32,852 nucleotides of DNA, from assembly GCA_018457335.1 (NCBI GenBank), contig JAGYHI010000005.1, positions 1 to 32,852 of the forward strand, given 5' to 3'. Source of the DNA: Candidatus Altimarinota bacterium. GTDB taxonomy: Bacteria; Patescibacteria; JAEDAM01; BD1-5; UBA2023. Within the stretch, counting starts at the first letter, position 1, and each line of letters begins with the position of its first letter. The position numbers were made by a program, and so were the translations under genes. Positions 19,352 through 27,896 of this stretch are shown one piece after another. Below the pieces are notes generated by a model, which was given only the letters and a program-made list of their open reading frames with translations, did not search any database and was not told the origin of the DNA.

Positions 19352-20134
19352 TTAGATGAGTGCATCAATCACTTCTTTTCGAAGTGTAGAGAGGATAGCC
19401 TTCTGGTTTTGCATTGCGTCAATTTCTGTGTAAGGAAGGGTTTCGTCTTGGAAAACTCGTGTATAGGTATCAATGATTTTTCTTTGCGTCTCTTCGATAA
19501 ATCGTTTTTTGTCATTTCGAGTCATCTTTTTTCCATCTGATGCATAGACAAGTGAATTGATGAAGTGAAGCGCGAGGAGCGTCCCGTCAAGTTTTGTTTT
19601 TTTGAATTTTTTCCCGAGAATTTCTTTTTGCTCTTGAGTTGATCGGATTTGGAGTCGTCGTAGTGATTCTTCTGGTGCGACGGTGAAATAGACTGTGTGA
19701 GCCATATCAAAGAGCTCTTTATAAATCGTATTTCTCCACCAAAGTAATCCTTGTCGAATCTGAGTATCTGTCATACCAATCATAAGTCCTCGTACGAGAA
19801 GTGTCTGAATCCCGCGATCCATGAGGACGATTTTTCCTTGTTTGAGGGCTGGGATGATTTCTCGCTCGATACGATAGAGCAGGTCGGCCGTCTGCATAAA
19901 AAGCGAAGTTTCTGGCAAGATTCGAGCCTTAAATTTTTTCAGGCTTTCATTTTGGTGCATGAAGTCAGAAATTACCGGAGCAGATTTCCAGCTTGATATT
20001 GCTACAGATTTCCCCTCTTTTTCGAGTGCTTTTTTGAGTGCATTGACTTGAGTTGATTTTCCACTTCCATCTGATCCCTCAAAAACAATAAGAGTTCCAG
20101 GGAGGGCGTGACAATTTGAAATATTTGGTCGCAT
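19352..20134 (-). CDS. thymidylate-kinase-like P-loop kinase, divergent paralogue
   Basis: A 260-residue protein of the Tmk fold. The P-loop GSDGSGKST is at residues 20-28, after LIVFE. The DRY-type motif of Tmk is changed to DRG (106-108) in KIVLMDRGIQTLLVRG. A lid region rich in Lys/Arg follows near residues 180-200. It is longer than typical Tmk (about 205-215 residues) and the substrate loop differs, so it may phosphorylate another nucleotide or act in regulation. It lies 33 nt after the other Tmk paralogue and has no in-frame UGA. The leader has TTTTTTAA at 20147-20154, 12 nt before the ATG, nearly the same as the serS leader. Confidence 0.8.
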   Translation of the reverse strand: MRPNISNCHALPGTLIVFEGSDGSGKSTQVNALKKALEKEGKSVAISSWKSAPVISDFMHQNESLKKFKARILPETSLFMQTADLLYRIEREIIPALKQGKIVLMDRGIQTLLVRGLMIGMTDTQIRQGLLWWRNTIYKELFDMAHTVYFTVAPEESLRRLQIRSTQEQKEILGKKFKKTKLDGTLLALHFINSLVYASDGKKMTRNDKKRFIEETQRKIIDTYTRVFQDETLPYTEIDAMQNQKAILSTLRKEVIDALI

Positions 20135-20167
20135 AATAAGTATTTTTTAAAAAAATTGATATGAAAA

Positions 20168-20986
20168 TTATGAGTTGTAGTGAGGCCCCATAAGTCGGAC
20201 TTCGTATTTTTTCTCAAAGTATTTTGCTATTTCATCGATAAATATCGGAGTTGTCTTGTAGACTGGCTCAACACCGTCCATTACATACATTCCATTTTGT
20301 TCTGCCAAAATGTCATATCCTTCGATGATTTTTGTTTGAAATCCTTTAAAACTCTCGATAATATTGTCTGAATAGCGCGCGTCCATACCAGCTTCGTAGT
20401 GTTTGAGAGGGTTTCGTCCGATGGCGCGCTGACAAGCAACTTCGACTGGTACCCGGAAGTAAAATGCCATATCAGGGACTGGGAAGTAGAGGTCATAAAA
20501 TGGTTTTAGGTGTTCCATTTTGAGTCCACGAGCGTACCCACGAGCGAGTGCTGTATACATGTATCGGTCACAGAGTACGACCATACCAGCTTTGAGGGCT
20601 CATCGGATTTGAGTGATATATCGCTCGATAAAATCTGACGCATAAATCATATCAAATACTGCTGCAGGCATGTATGGATCAAATTTTTTGAATCGTTTTT
20701 GCATTGGATGAATCATCTCTGATGAATTCCATTCACTATGTACACAGAAAAATCCATTTGATTCGAGAAGATTTTTCGCGACGAGAAGTTGGGTAGATTT
20801 TCCACTTCCGTCTGATCCCTCGACGATAATGAGAGTTCCTGGTCGCTCTTCGGTTGAAAAAAAGTTTTTTTGGACTTCTACTTTTTTTGTTGTTTTTCGA
20901 GGTGTGCATTTTTTTGTGAGTGCATTTACTGTCGGCTTTTTTTTGAGAGCCGATGATTTTTTGGTATTTGCAGTTTTTGCTGGCAT
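20168..20986 (-). CDS. tmk: thymidylate kinase with basic N-terminal extension
   Basis: A 272-residue protein that should phosphorylate dTMP to dTDP. Residues 1-45 are a Lys/Thr/Ala-rich extension. The Tmk domain follows: P-loop GSDGSGKST (57-65), then ALKAGMVVLCDRYMYTALARG with a normal DRY (140-142). One UGA (residue 129) is the Gly before ALKAG. I chose the ATG at 20986 because the promoter at 21039-21067 puts the transcript start near 21032, which rules out the in-frame ATG at 21067. The gene lies downstream of a holB-like gene on the same strand, the common tmk-holB pairing. Confidence 0.88.
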
Positions 20987-21038
20987 AAAATTTTTCAGAA
21001 AAAATAAAGAAAGAGAATACATCTCCATGTACCATCGT

Positions 21039-21067
21039 AGTATACCATTTTTTCTCGTTTTCGTCAA
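21039..21067 (-). promoter_or_regulatory. tmk promoter
   Basis: On the minus strand TTGACG (21062-21067), a 17-nt spacer and TATACT (21039-21044). The start near 21032 gives a leader of about 46 nt and decides between the two possible start codons of tmk. Confidence 0.75.
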
Positions 21068-21203
21068 ATATATTCTCTATTTTTTTGTGGAAAATTTTTA
21101 TAAATATGTTGTACTATATTTATTTTTGTGCTCTTTTTTTCATTTTTTTCTTGGAGTTGGCTTGTATATCAAATAAATCTAAAATATACTCTAATAAGTA
21201 TTT

Positions 21204-21878
21204 TTAAAGGAAAAAATTATCTAAAATATTTTTTGTGCTTTCATTTGAATTATACAAGGCTCAAATCATTTCTTGACATTTTTTTTGATTTTCAAAGTCA
21301 TATTTTTCATATACACTTGAGAGTATTAAAATCGCTTCCTGACGAGAATAATTTGCGCTATAAAGATGATAAATCCACTGGCTTGGATTTTTTGGATCGA
21401 AATTTTCAAGAAGTTTTTGTGTGCTTTCATCGAGAGAAGTGGATTCTGATGTATCTCAAAATTCAAAGATTCGTGAACGAATTGTATCGAGTAGTTTTTT
21501 TGTACTGGCAACTTCCAAAATAATAACCGCATGAGCTGGTGTATCTTCGAGGAGTTTGAGTATTGCATTCATCGCACTGAGAGTAGCAGTGTCGAAATGT
21601 CGAAGTATAAAAATATGCTTTCATTCATATGGCTTCATTTCTGTATCGATGATACATTTTCGCACTGTGTCGACATTGAATTCTTTTTTTCATTCTGGAA
21701 TGTCATAAATAAATACACTATGAATTCCTTGTGAATTAATCTCATCAAGTGATGAAATATCTTTATTAAAAAGGGTATTTATCGTGTAGAGTAAAGTATT
21801 TTCATTCATACTAGCACTTATAGTTGGAGAGTTACTCTGAATGCTCTGTATGTATTTTTTGAGTTGATTTTGTGACAT
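21204..21878 (-). CDS. holB: DNA polymerase III delta'-like (HolB-like) subunit
   Basis: A 224-residue protein with four UGA codons read as Gly. The central block GKHIFILRHFDTATLSAMNAILKLLEDTP, here given in two parts by function, matches the delta'/gamma clamp-loader core: a strand ending in an acidic sensor region, then the NAxLKxLE helix. It is followed by HAVIILEVASTKKLLDTI and RSRI, the typical SRC-like arginine position. The N-terminal P-loop region is absent or very degenerate, as is usual for delta' but here even shorter. It lies upstream of tmk on the same strand, which is the classic neighbourhood and supports the call. The start is the ATG at 21878 close to its promoter. Confidence 0.72.
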
Positions 21879-21882
21879 AAAG

Positions 21883-21910
21883 TTGAAAAAAATGATACTT
21901 TCTGTATACT
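21883..21910 (+). promoter_or_regulatory. promoter of the PEGA-like membrane protein gene
   Basis: TTGAAA (21883-21888), a 16-nt spacer and TATACT (21905-21910). The -10 box overlaps that of the divergent holB promoter in the shared core GTATAC. Confidence 0.6.
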
Positions 21911-21930
21911 CATTTTTATATTTTTCACAA
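21903..21930 (-). promoter_or_regulatory. holB promoter overlapping the divergent promoter
   Basis: On the minus strand TTGTGA (21925-21930), a 16-nt spacer and TATACA (21903-21908). The start near 21896 gives an 18-nt leader to the ATG at 21878. Confidence 0.55.
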
Positions 21931-21938
21931 GTTTTTTT

Positions 21939-23030
21939 ATGAAATTGTTGATTTTTCTTCAAAATACCTTTAAATTTTTAGCTCGTCCTCGTGTCCTTGC
22001 GGTGATTGTTTTAACGCTTTTAGTAATAGTGCCAGGGACATTGTATTATCTTTTTATGATGAAAAAAACCAGCGGACTTACCGTACTTCTTTCGTCTGAA
22101 AGAGATCAGGAAATTACCGTATCGATTCGGTCACAACTGACAAAATCTTGGCTGCCTTTGCTTGATCGTGCATTTTCTTATGAAAAAAAGTGTACTGGCA
22201 AATGTGCTTTTGATATGCTCCCACCAGCCGAGTATAGTGTTCATATTGAGCAAGATGGGTCGCAACCGATACAAGACACGGTTTTTATTGAGCCCGGTCA
22301 AAAAAAGGAAATTTCTTATTCACTTGTGCCACATATTAGGCTTCAAGAAGTTGCTTGGAAGGATAATTTACTTTCACCAGATGAGAAAATTTTATTACAA
22401 AAAAAAGTCGATGAAAAGTTTTGACCAGATATAGCTGTGATTGATCGTGATGTGTCAGGAAAGATTTTTGTCTATAAAAACCTTATAAATTCGAGTGAGA
22501 TTGCTCTTTTGAAAGATGATTCTATAAAAAATATTCACACATTTCCGTTTGTTATTGAGAAAATAAAATACGATGCTCAAAATAAAACCTTTATTTTTCA
22601 GACAAAAGACGGCGAAATCGGATTCACACAAAAAGATTTTTCTCAAATTGAATTTGCAAATACGAAAAATATCGGCATAAAAAATGCATTTTACCGCTTT
22701 TGAAATTGGTTTTATACAGATACTAATGGTGGTATATATAAGCATGGGAAAATTAAGGACACAAAAAATCCAAGATTTAATGAATTTGCTGATTTCTCTG
22801 AAAAATACCGAGTGGGGTATATCTCAAAAGACGATGAAATAAAACTTTCTCTTTCAAATTTTCCTAAATGAAAATCCATACTCCTTCTTCTTGATCGCTC
22901 AAATGCCCGTACTATTGAGATAGATACTGGAAATATTGCTATCGAAGGAGTGTTTTATGATGATGGAAAAGTGTATGTTTCTGATACAGATAAGAAAGTG
23001 TATAAAGTTATTGGAATTGAAGGTGAGTAG
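21939..23030 (+). CDS. membrane-anchored PEGA-like / beta-rich protein
   Basis: A 363-residue protein with three UGA codons read as Gly. It has one N-terminal transmembrane helix (VLAVIVLTLLVIVPGTLYYLF, about residues 19-39), so most of it lies outside. Residues about 85-135 look like a PEGA domain, with LPPAEYSVHIEQDG and VFIEPGQKKEISYSL. The rest is a set of beta units (ETFIFQTKDGEIGF-like, WFYTDTNGGIYKHG, VFYDDGKVYVSDTDKKVYKV) suggesting an irregular beta-propeller. No catalytic motif is seen. Its layout, membrane helix then propeller-like repeats, recalls the protein at 12616-14283. The function is unknown. Confidence 0.72.
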
Positions 23031-23068
23031 GGGAAAGTTTTAAGAAGTAAGAATTAAGAATTTAGTAC

Positions 23069-23185
23069 TTGTCATTCCCGTGCAGGCGGGAATCTGGGTA
23101 AAAATATCCTGTTTGGATGAAAACGCTGTACTGGATCCCCAGGTCAAGCCCAAATCCTGTCCTCAACTTGATTGGGGAATGACAA
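23069..23185. repeat. 117-bp element with 11-bp terminal inverted repeats
   Basis: TTGTCATTCCC (23069-23079) and GGGAATGACAA (23175-23185) are perfect inverted repeats, and the left side contains a further small stem CCCGTGCAGGCGGG. It has no coding content, is much more GC-rich than its surroundings and looks like a MITE- or REP-type element. Similar 'TGTCATTCCCGC...GCGGGAAT' elements are widespread in bacterial intergenic DNA. Confidence 0.7.
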
Positions 23186-23199
23186 CTTGGGAAGGTGAA

Positions 23200-23345
23200 A
23201 ATAAAAATGTCATCCTGAATTTGATTTAAAATCTTCAACCTTTTTATCTTAAAAACAATACATGTCATTCTGGACTTGATCCGGAATCCAGCCAATAAAT
23301 AAATTCTATTATTTTCCCCCTGTGAGGGGGGACTAAGGGGGGATT
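23200..23345. repeat. decayed copies of related intergenic repeats
   Basis: TGTCATCCTGAATTTGAT (about 23208) and TGTCATTCTGGACTTGAT followed by CCGGAATCCAGC (from about 23263) look like degraded partners of the element just upstream. A C5/G6-type inverted run follows at about 23318-23342. No gene is seen. Confidence 0.5.
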
Positions 23346-23639
23346 CCTAAAAAATATTCCCTTTCAAAAAAATCTCACCCTCCAACTCCTGTACTTTCAC
23401 TCAAAGGGCACGCGTGTAGCCAAAAGTACCAAAATCTTTGGTGGTGAAAAAACTCGTTCGCTAATACGCTCATCTTTTAATAACTGACTTTTATCTGACT
23501 CAAACAGTTTTCACCCCCAAACCCCCGACCAACTGATTTTCCTTGAAAAGGTTCTCTGTCACTCTTCAAAATTCTCTGAAATTCTAAATACTAAATTCTA
23601 TCTTCTAAAATCCACTCTCTAATTTCCAACCTCTCTCTT
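23346..23639. other. gene-free stretch before tatD with a GC-richer relic
   Basis: Together with the repeats this makes a 609-nt region without a gene (23031-23639). At 23395-23525 there is a GC-richer tract (AAAGGGCACGCGTG, AAAAGTACCAAAATCTTTGG, ACTCGTTCGC) that looks like a degraded intergenic or mobile sequence. From 23560 to 23639 the sequence is a low-complexity run of TTCTAAATTCT-like units. I see no convincing tatD promoter. Confidence 0.4.
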
Positions 23640-24449
23640 ATGCTCTTTGACACACATAGCCACTGCTACTGGGACACATTGGCTCCAAAAATCCCAGAAA
23701 TCCTCGATGAGATGAAAAAATACTCTATAGAGTATAGTACGCAAATTTGATGTGATCTTGAAACTTCTCAAAAGGCTATTGATTTGACAAAAAAATATCC
23801 AGAAGTTTTTTTCGCGACGGTGGGATTTCATCCGACAGACTGTCAGGATGTGGATTTTGATGCAAGTGAAAATTTACGACAAAAATTTGTCGATTTAATC
23901 GAGTCAAATAGGGAAAAAGTTGTGGCGATAGGGGAGTGCGGATTGGATTTTTTTCACATGTCAAAAGATGAAGAAACTCGCAAAATTCAATTAAAAAATC
24001 AGAAAAAATGGTGGAAGTGGCAAATCGAACTTGGGAAAAAATATAACCTTCCGCTCGTGATTCACACGCGAGATGCTCGTGATGAGACGATAGATTTCAT
24101 CATCGAAAATGATTTGCAGAAGTATATTTTACATTGTTTTTCTGAAGATATTGATATGGTCGAAAAACTTTCGAAACACAGCGATGATTTTATGGTGTCT
24201 TTTTCGGGTATTGTCACCTACAAAAATGCACAAAAAGTGCAGGAGACGGTTGCAAAAGTCCCTCTTGAAAAAATCCTTATCGAGACGGATTCACCTTTTC
24301 TTGCACCACAAGTTGTCCGCGGACAAGAAAATAATCCTGCCAATGTCCGATTTGTCCTTGAAAAAATTTGTGAACTTCGAGATAAAGATCCGCAGATTAT
24401 TGAAAAAGCAATTTTTGAAAATTCTTGTCGGGTGTATGGAATAAAATAA
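23640..24449 (+). CDS. tatD: TatD family metal-dependent DNase
   Basis: A 269-residue TIM-barrel metallohydrolase. The metal-binding DTHSH motif (residues 4-8) is at the N-terminus, then GFHPTD, IGECGLDFF, LVIHTRDA, ILHCFSE and IETDSPFLAPQ in the family order, so all metal ligands appear intact. One UGA falls in STQI-Gly-CDLETS, where the family has a Gly (nvGtd-type strand), again supporting UGA=Gly. TatD acts as a 3'-5' exonuclease in DNA repair and degradation. In E. coli tmk, holB and tatD are neighbours; here tatD lies 1.8 kb from holB on the other strand, a partial remnant of that order. No Shine-Dalgarno is seen. Confidence 0.95.
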
Positions 24450-24454
24450 AATCC

Positions 24455-24473
24455 CCCTCATTTTTCGAGAGGG
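24455..24473 (-). terminator. possible terminator of the 24496 gene
   Basis: CCCTC (24455-24459) and GAGGG (24469-24473) form a short stem; on the minus strand it is followed by GGATTTTATTTTA. The stem is short, so support is modest. Confidence 0.4.
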
Positions 24474-24495
24474 AAATGTATAATAGTGGTAATTT

Positions 24496-24807
24496 TTACT
24501 GATTTTTAAGTTGAGTAATTGCCCCTTTGAGTTCTTGCTTCTCTTCTTGACTCAATTCAACAACATAAAGAGTTGTGAATAGATACGGGCCATGCCATAG
24601 AATTATTTCTAGCATCTTTCCTTTCTCGACTTTTACATGGACACAAGGTTTTTCTGTTTCGACAATATATTTAGCAATCTTATTAATATCTGAACTTTCC
24701 AAATGTATCTTTGATTTTTCATCAAATAATACAAAATCAGAAGAAAAGGGAGTTTTAGATTTCCCAATTGTATAATATTGTTCCATTTGTTTCTCTTCTT
24801 TTTTCAT
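24496..24807 (-). CDS. small protein of unknown function
   Basis: A 103-residue soluble protein. The N-terminus is charged (MKKEEKQ), the middle is beta-rich (FVLFDEKSKIHLES, CVHVKVEKGKMLEIILWHGPYLF), and the end is helical (LSQEEKQELKGAITQL). I do not recognise it. The start at 24807 is favoured over the Met at 24786 because GGAG lies 7 nt upstream, an unusual Shine-Dalgarno for this window. It has no in-frame UGA and ends with TAA. Together with the next small gene it forms a pocket unlike the surrounding genes, and it may be acquired. Confidence 0.6.
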   Translation of the reverse strand: MKKEEKQMEQYYTIGKSKTPFSSDFVLFDEKSKIHLESSDINKIAKYIVETEKPCVHVKVEKGKMLEIILWHGPYLFTTLYVVELSQEEKQELKGAITQLKNQ

Positions 24808-24936
24808 TTTATTTCTCCAAAAATTCGATATACCACTATAAGTAATATTTGTGGTCTATCATTGGTTGTTGTGGGAAATTCCACTGCTCGCAAAATAAAC
24901 CATTTATATTTGCTTGTGATTATTTTAATATATTTT

Positions 24937-25272
24937 TTAAAAAAGTCAATCTTTTATTTGAAAGCACAATAAAAAATCTCGCACATTTCTCTTTTTTTGA
25001 GTTGTGCGGGTGTATTGGGTTGTGGCTTGAAATAAAATTCAAAATTTGAATTCATTCAAGCCTGTTTGGAGGTAATAATTGGTCGTGGTATAATTTATAC
25101 CTTGGCCAATTATTGTTAAACTCTCCGTCATTCCAGGGTCTACATCGAATGAAGCGTATCCCTGACCATCAGTAATCTTATTGCCCCAGCCTCCGAAAAT
25201 TCCAGATTTCTGATAAGATACTGTTACACCTTTTACAGGCCGTCCATCTTTTAGGACTCGTATATTTACCAT
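24937..25272 (-). CDS. small beta-domain protein with an anomalous UGA
   Basis: The first 77 codons encode a compact carboxypeptidase-regulatory/Ig-like beta domain: VNIRVLKDGRPVKGVTVSY, a Gly-rich turn, then DGQGYASFDVDPG and a final strand ending LNEFKF. It has a clear AGGAG 8 nt before the ATG. A UGA follows at 25039-25041. With UGA=Gly the frame runs on for 34 residues through a second UGA to TAA at 24937-24939, but that tail is made from terminator sequence and looks non-functional. The domain probably ended at the UGA in a standard-code ancestor, and the gene may be recently acquired. I give the full table-25 extent; the credible protein is 25039-25272. Confidence 0.55.
24971..25008 (-). 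terminator. rho-independent terminator inside the UGA-readthrough tail
   Basis: On the minus strand CGCACA (25003-25008) pairs with TGTGCG (24980-24985), extended by CTC/GAG inside the loop region, and is followed by AGA and T6 (24971-24976). It lies after the UGA at 25039 but before the TAA at 24937. Confidence 0.6.
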
Positions 25273-25371
25273 TTTTTTTCTCCTATATTTGTGGATGGTA
25301 AAACCATTATAATTATGATTTATTATTTGTCAATAGTAAATCATACGAGTTTTCCAAACTCCTAAAAATCT

Positions 25372-26664
25372 TTACCCTATCTTCTCCAGCCAGTCCTCGT
25401 ACACGCTCATATCCACCATTTTAAGTGATGATGGCATTTCTTTGATAGTGTCTTCGAGGAGTTTCATTGTGATTTTGTGTCCTTGGAGGTCTTTTTTGGT
25501 GAGCGTGCCATCTTGGGCTTCGTCGATGAAGTCAAAGAGTTTTTGGCTGATGTCGCGTGCGGCTTCCTCGCAGATGACTTTAATGTCTGCAGAGACATAT
25601 TTGTCGGTGAATTTTGCGAGTTTTTCGTAGTCGATTTTGTCGTGTGGACGCCCTTTTTTCTCAATATACATTTTAAAGAGTTCTTTTCGGGCATTTTCGT
25701 CTGGTGGTCCGATGTAGATTTTTTTATCCAGTCGTCCACTTCGTAGCAAGGCACTGTCGAGGTGGTCTGGGCGGTTTGTTGCAGCGATGACAATGAGATT
25801 CTCACTGTCGCTGAGCGCATTAAATTCTTGCAAAAATTGTGAGACTTCTTCGGCTTTATTGGCGTCAGCATTTTGTCCGCGAGTCGAGACGAGCGAGTCG
25901 ATCTCATCGAGGAAGACGATGATAGGTTCTTTTTCAGCGGCTTTTTTGACACCATCAAAAAATTCTTTGATATTTTTTGTCGTCTGATGAAGGTAACTCG
26001 ACCCAAATTCTCCCATATTTTTTGAGACAAATCCACAGTTCATTTCCTCAGCGAGTTTTTTTGTGATAAAGGTTTTTCCGGTTCCCGGAGGGCCATAGAG
26101 GAGCATTCCAGTCGGGATAGAGATCTTAAATTTTTCGTATTCTGCGTAGAGTTTTTCGAGGAGTTCTTTTGATTTTTCATCATTTTTTTCTGTGACTTTA
26201 TCTGTGTTTTTCTCCTTTTTCTCGGCTCGCAATTCTTGAATGAGGAATTTAAATTTTAATGGTTTGATAAAACTCTCTGTAAGTTCTTTTTTGAGATCGT
26301 CCATTCCAGCAACTCCATTCCATCCCCACATTTTTGGGTCGGTTTTTTTAAATCTCTGGACTTCGATCGTGAGTTTTTCGCTGTCCTCCTCTTTTTCTTT
26401 GGTTTGTGAGAGTGTAGGGGAAGAGTTTCATTTTTCTTGGTACTTTTCTCCAGTTTCTACCGCTTCAGGTGTCGCAAAATTTTTACTGAATTCTTGCATG
26501 ATTTTTTCAGCATTTTGGACTCCTTCTTGCATACTCTCTATAGTATTATCAAGATACTCTACAGAGTCTTTTTTCCAGTCCTTTGTTACTGCGGTTTTAA
26601 ATTCTGGCGATCGGGTGATAGCATCAAAAAATGCATCAAATCCAGTATCTTTTTTTGTAGTCAT
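25372..26664 (-). CDS. AAA+ ATPase (FtsH/Vps4-like classic clade)
   Basis: A 430-residue soluble ATPase with one UGA read as Gly (near residue 79). A 110-residue helical N-terminal region precedes VAGMDDLKKEL, the usual start of a classic AAA module. An insertion of about 30 Lys/Glu-rich residues sits before Walker A GPPGTGKT (191-198). Walker B is IIVFLDEID, the second region of homology is AATNRPDHLDSALLRSGRLDK, and sensor 2 lies in KYVSADIKVICEEAA. It has no membrane span and no protease domain, so it is not FtsH. It is the last gene of the telA operon, 2 nt after the preceding gene, and may remodel those membrane-linked partners. Confidence 0.9.
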
Positions 26665-26666
26665 AA

Positions 26667-27884
26667 TTATAAAAGAGAATTAAGAGAATTTTGAAGTGAT
26701 TGGAGGGTTTTTTCGGTGGTTTCGAGTTGTATTTTGAGGCGAGATTTTTGGGCTTTGAGTGGGGTGATATGATCTGGATTATTAAGTGATTCGATTTGTC
26801 CGTCGATACTCTCGATAGTGTTTTGTAGGATATTTTTATTCGTCTCTAAAAGAGAAATTGTTTTTTTGAGTGGTTCTACAATTTGTCATTTAATCCAGTT
26901 TTCATATTTTTCAAAAGAAAAAATTTCTTTGTATTTTGAATTTAAAAGGATTTCTTTGAGTTCTTTATGTGTCTCAATAGCAGTATTGGCAGAAGTATTT
27001 ATTTTTTTAAAACTCGTATCGATTCGTTTCGAGAGATTGTTCATCCATTGATTATTTATGGCCTCTGAGAGATATCATCGTGCCTTACCACTCTCCTCTT
27101 GGAGGATACTTGATGCAGTATCTATTTCACTAAAAGATTTTTGGATTTGGTACTCTGTTTTTTGTTTCCAGCGCATTACTTTATCGATGATACTGGCATA
27201 GCCAAGCGCAATCAAATTTACAAAAAAGAGTCCAAAATAGTATACCAGCCCAAAAATTGCCCCATAAATAATCCCGACAATTCCGAGAATGAGCATAATA
27301 TTTCCGAGTTGTTTTCCATTTCCACTTTTGCCGACTTCGGTTGTGATTTGCACTATAGTTCCGAGTTTTTCTTTGATAGTTTGTTTTCTTTTTTCGATTT
27401 TTTGTTCTATATTTGAAGTCCCAAAAAGTTTTTCATCAAATTCCACTTCGAGGGATTTGATGAGTTCTGATTTTTCTGGATTGTCTGTGTACGCGCGGAC
27501 CATATCTCCGGCGACGAGATGAGTATCAGTGAGAGTCACATTTGAGCCCTTCGCATAAAGGCTTCATTTTTGGATAGCCTTATAAAAAAGATATCCAAAA
27601 ATCAGTGCATACATCACACCAAAAACCCCAAGCGCAAAAATAAATGCGAGGGGCAAGGCGGTGTAAAATCCAATAGCCGAACTCACAAGTGCGATGATGA
27701 GAAAAGGTGTATTGAGATTCGCGATAGCCGTCAAATAATCCTCCTTGAAAGAAAGTCGAAACTCTTCGCTGGAAATCCAGTTGTACAAATAAAAACCACG
27801 ATTTTCGACCGTGTCCACGACCTCGCGTGGAAGTCGTGTTTCTTGTGTCGTGCTTTTTGACTGGTATGTGCGGGTTCTGGGCAT
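26667..27884 (-). CDS. membrane/coiled-coil protein between telA and the AAA+ ATPase
   Basis: A 405-residue protein joined from three pieces by three UGA codons read as Gly. The N-terminus is polar (MPRTRTYQSK). Two helices lie at about residues 55-102, two more glycine-rich ones (NIMLILGIVGIIYGAIFGLVYYFG and FVNLIALGYASI) near 190-230, and the C-terminal 170 residues are a long coiled coil. Its position, between telA and an AAA+ gene, is the one often held by an XpaC-type protein, but I see no clear XpaC similarity. It probably bridges TelA and the ATPase at the membrane. It begins 12 nt after telA and ends 2 nt before the ATPase gene. Confidence 0.75.
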
Positions 27885-27896
27885 TGAAAGAAAAAA

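Noticed and set aside
20987..21067. Upstream tmk start at ATG 21067
   Set aside because: It lies at the -35 box of the tmk promoter, upstream of the expected transcript start.
23062..23295. A minus-strand 77-aa reading frame
   Set aside because: It is formed entirely by intergenic repeats with inverted ends; the translation has no protein-like pattern.
25464..26036. A 190-aa minus-strand frame inside the AAA+ gene
   Set aside because: It is an alternate frame of the ATPase; the Walker motifs and homology are in the other frame.
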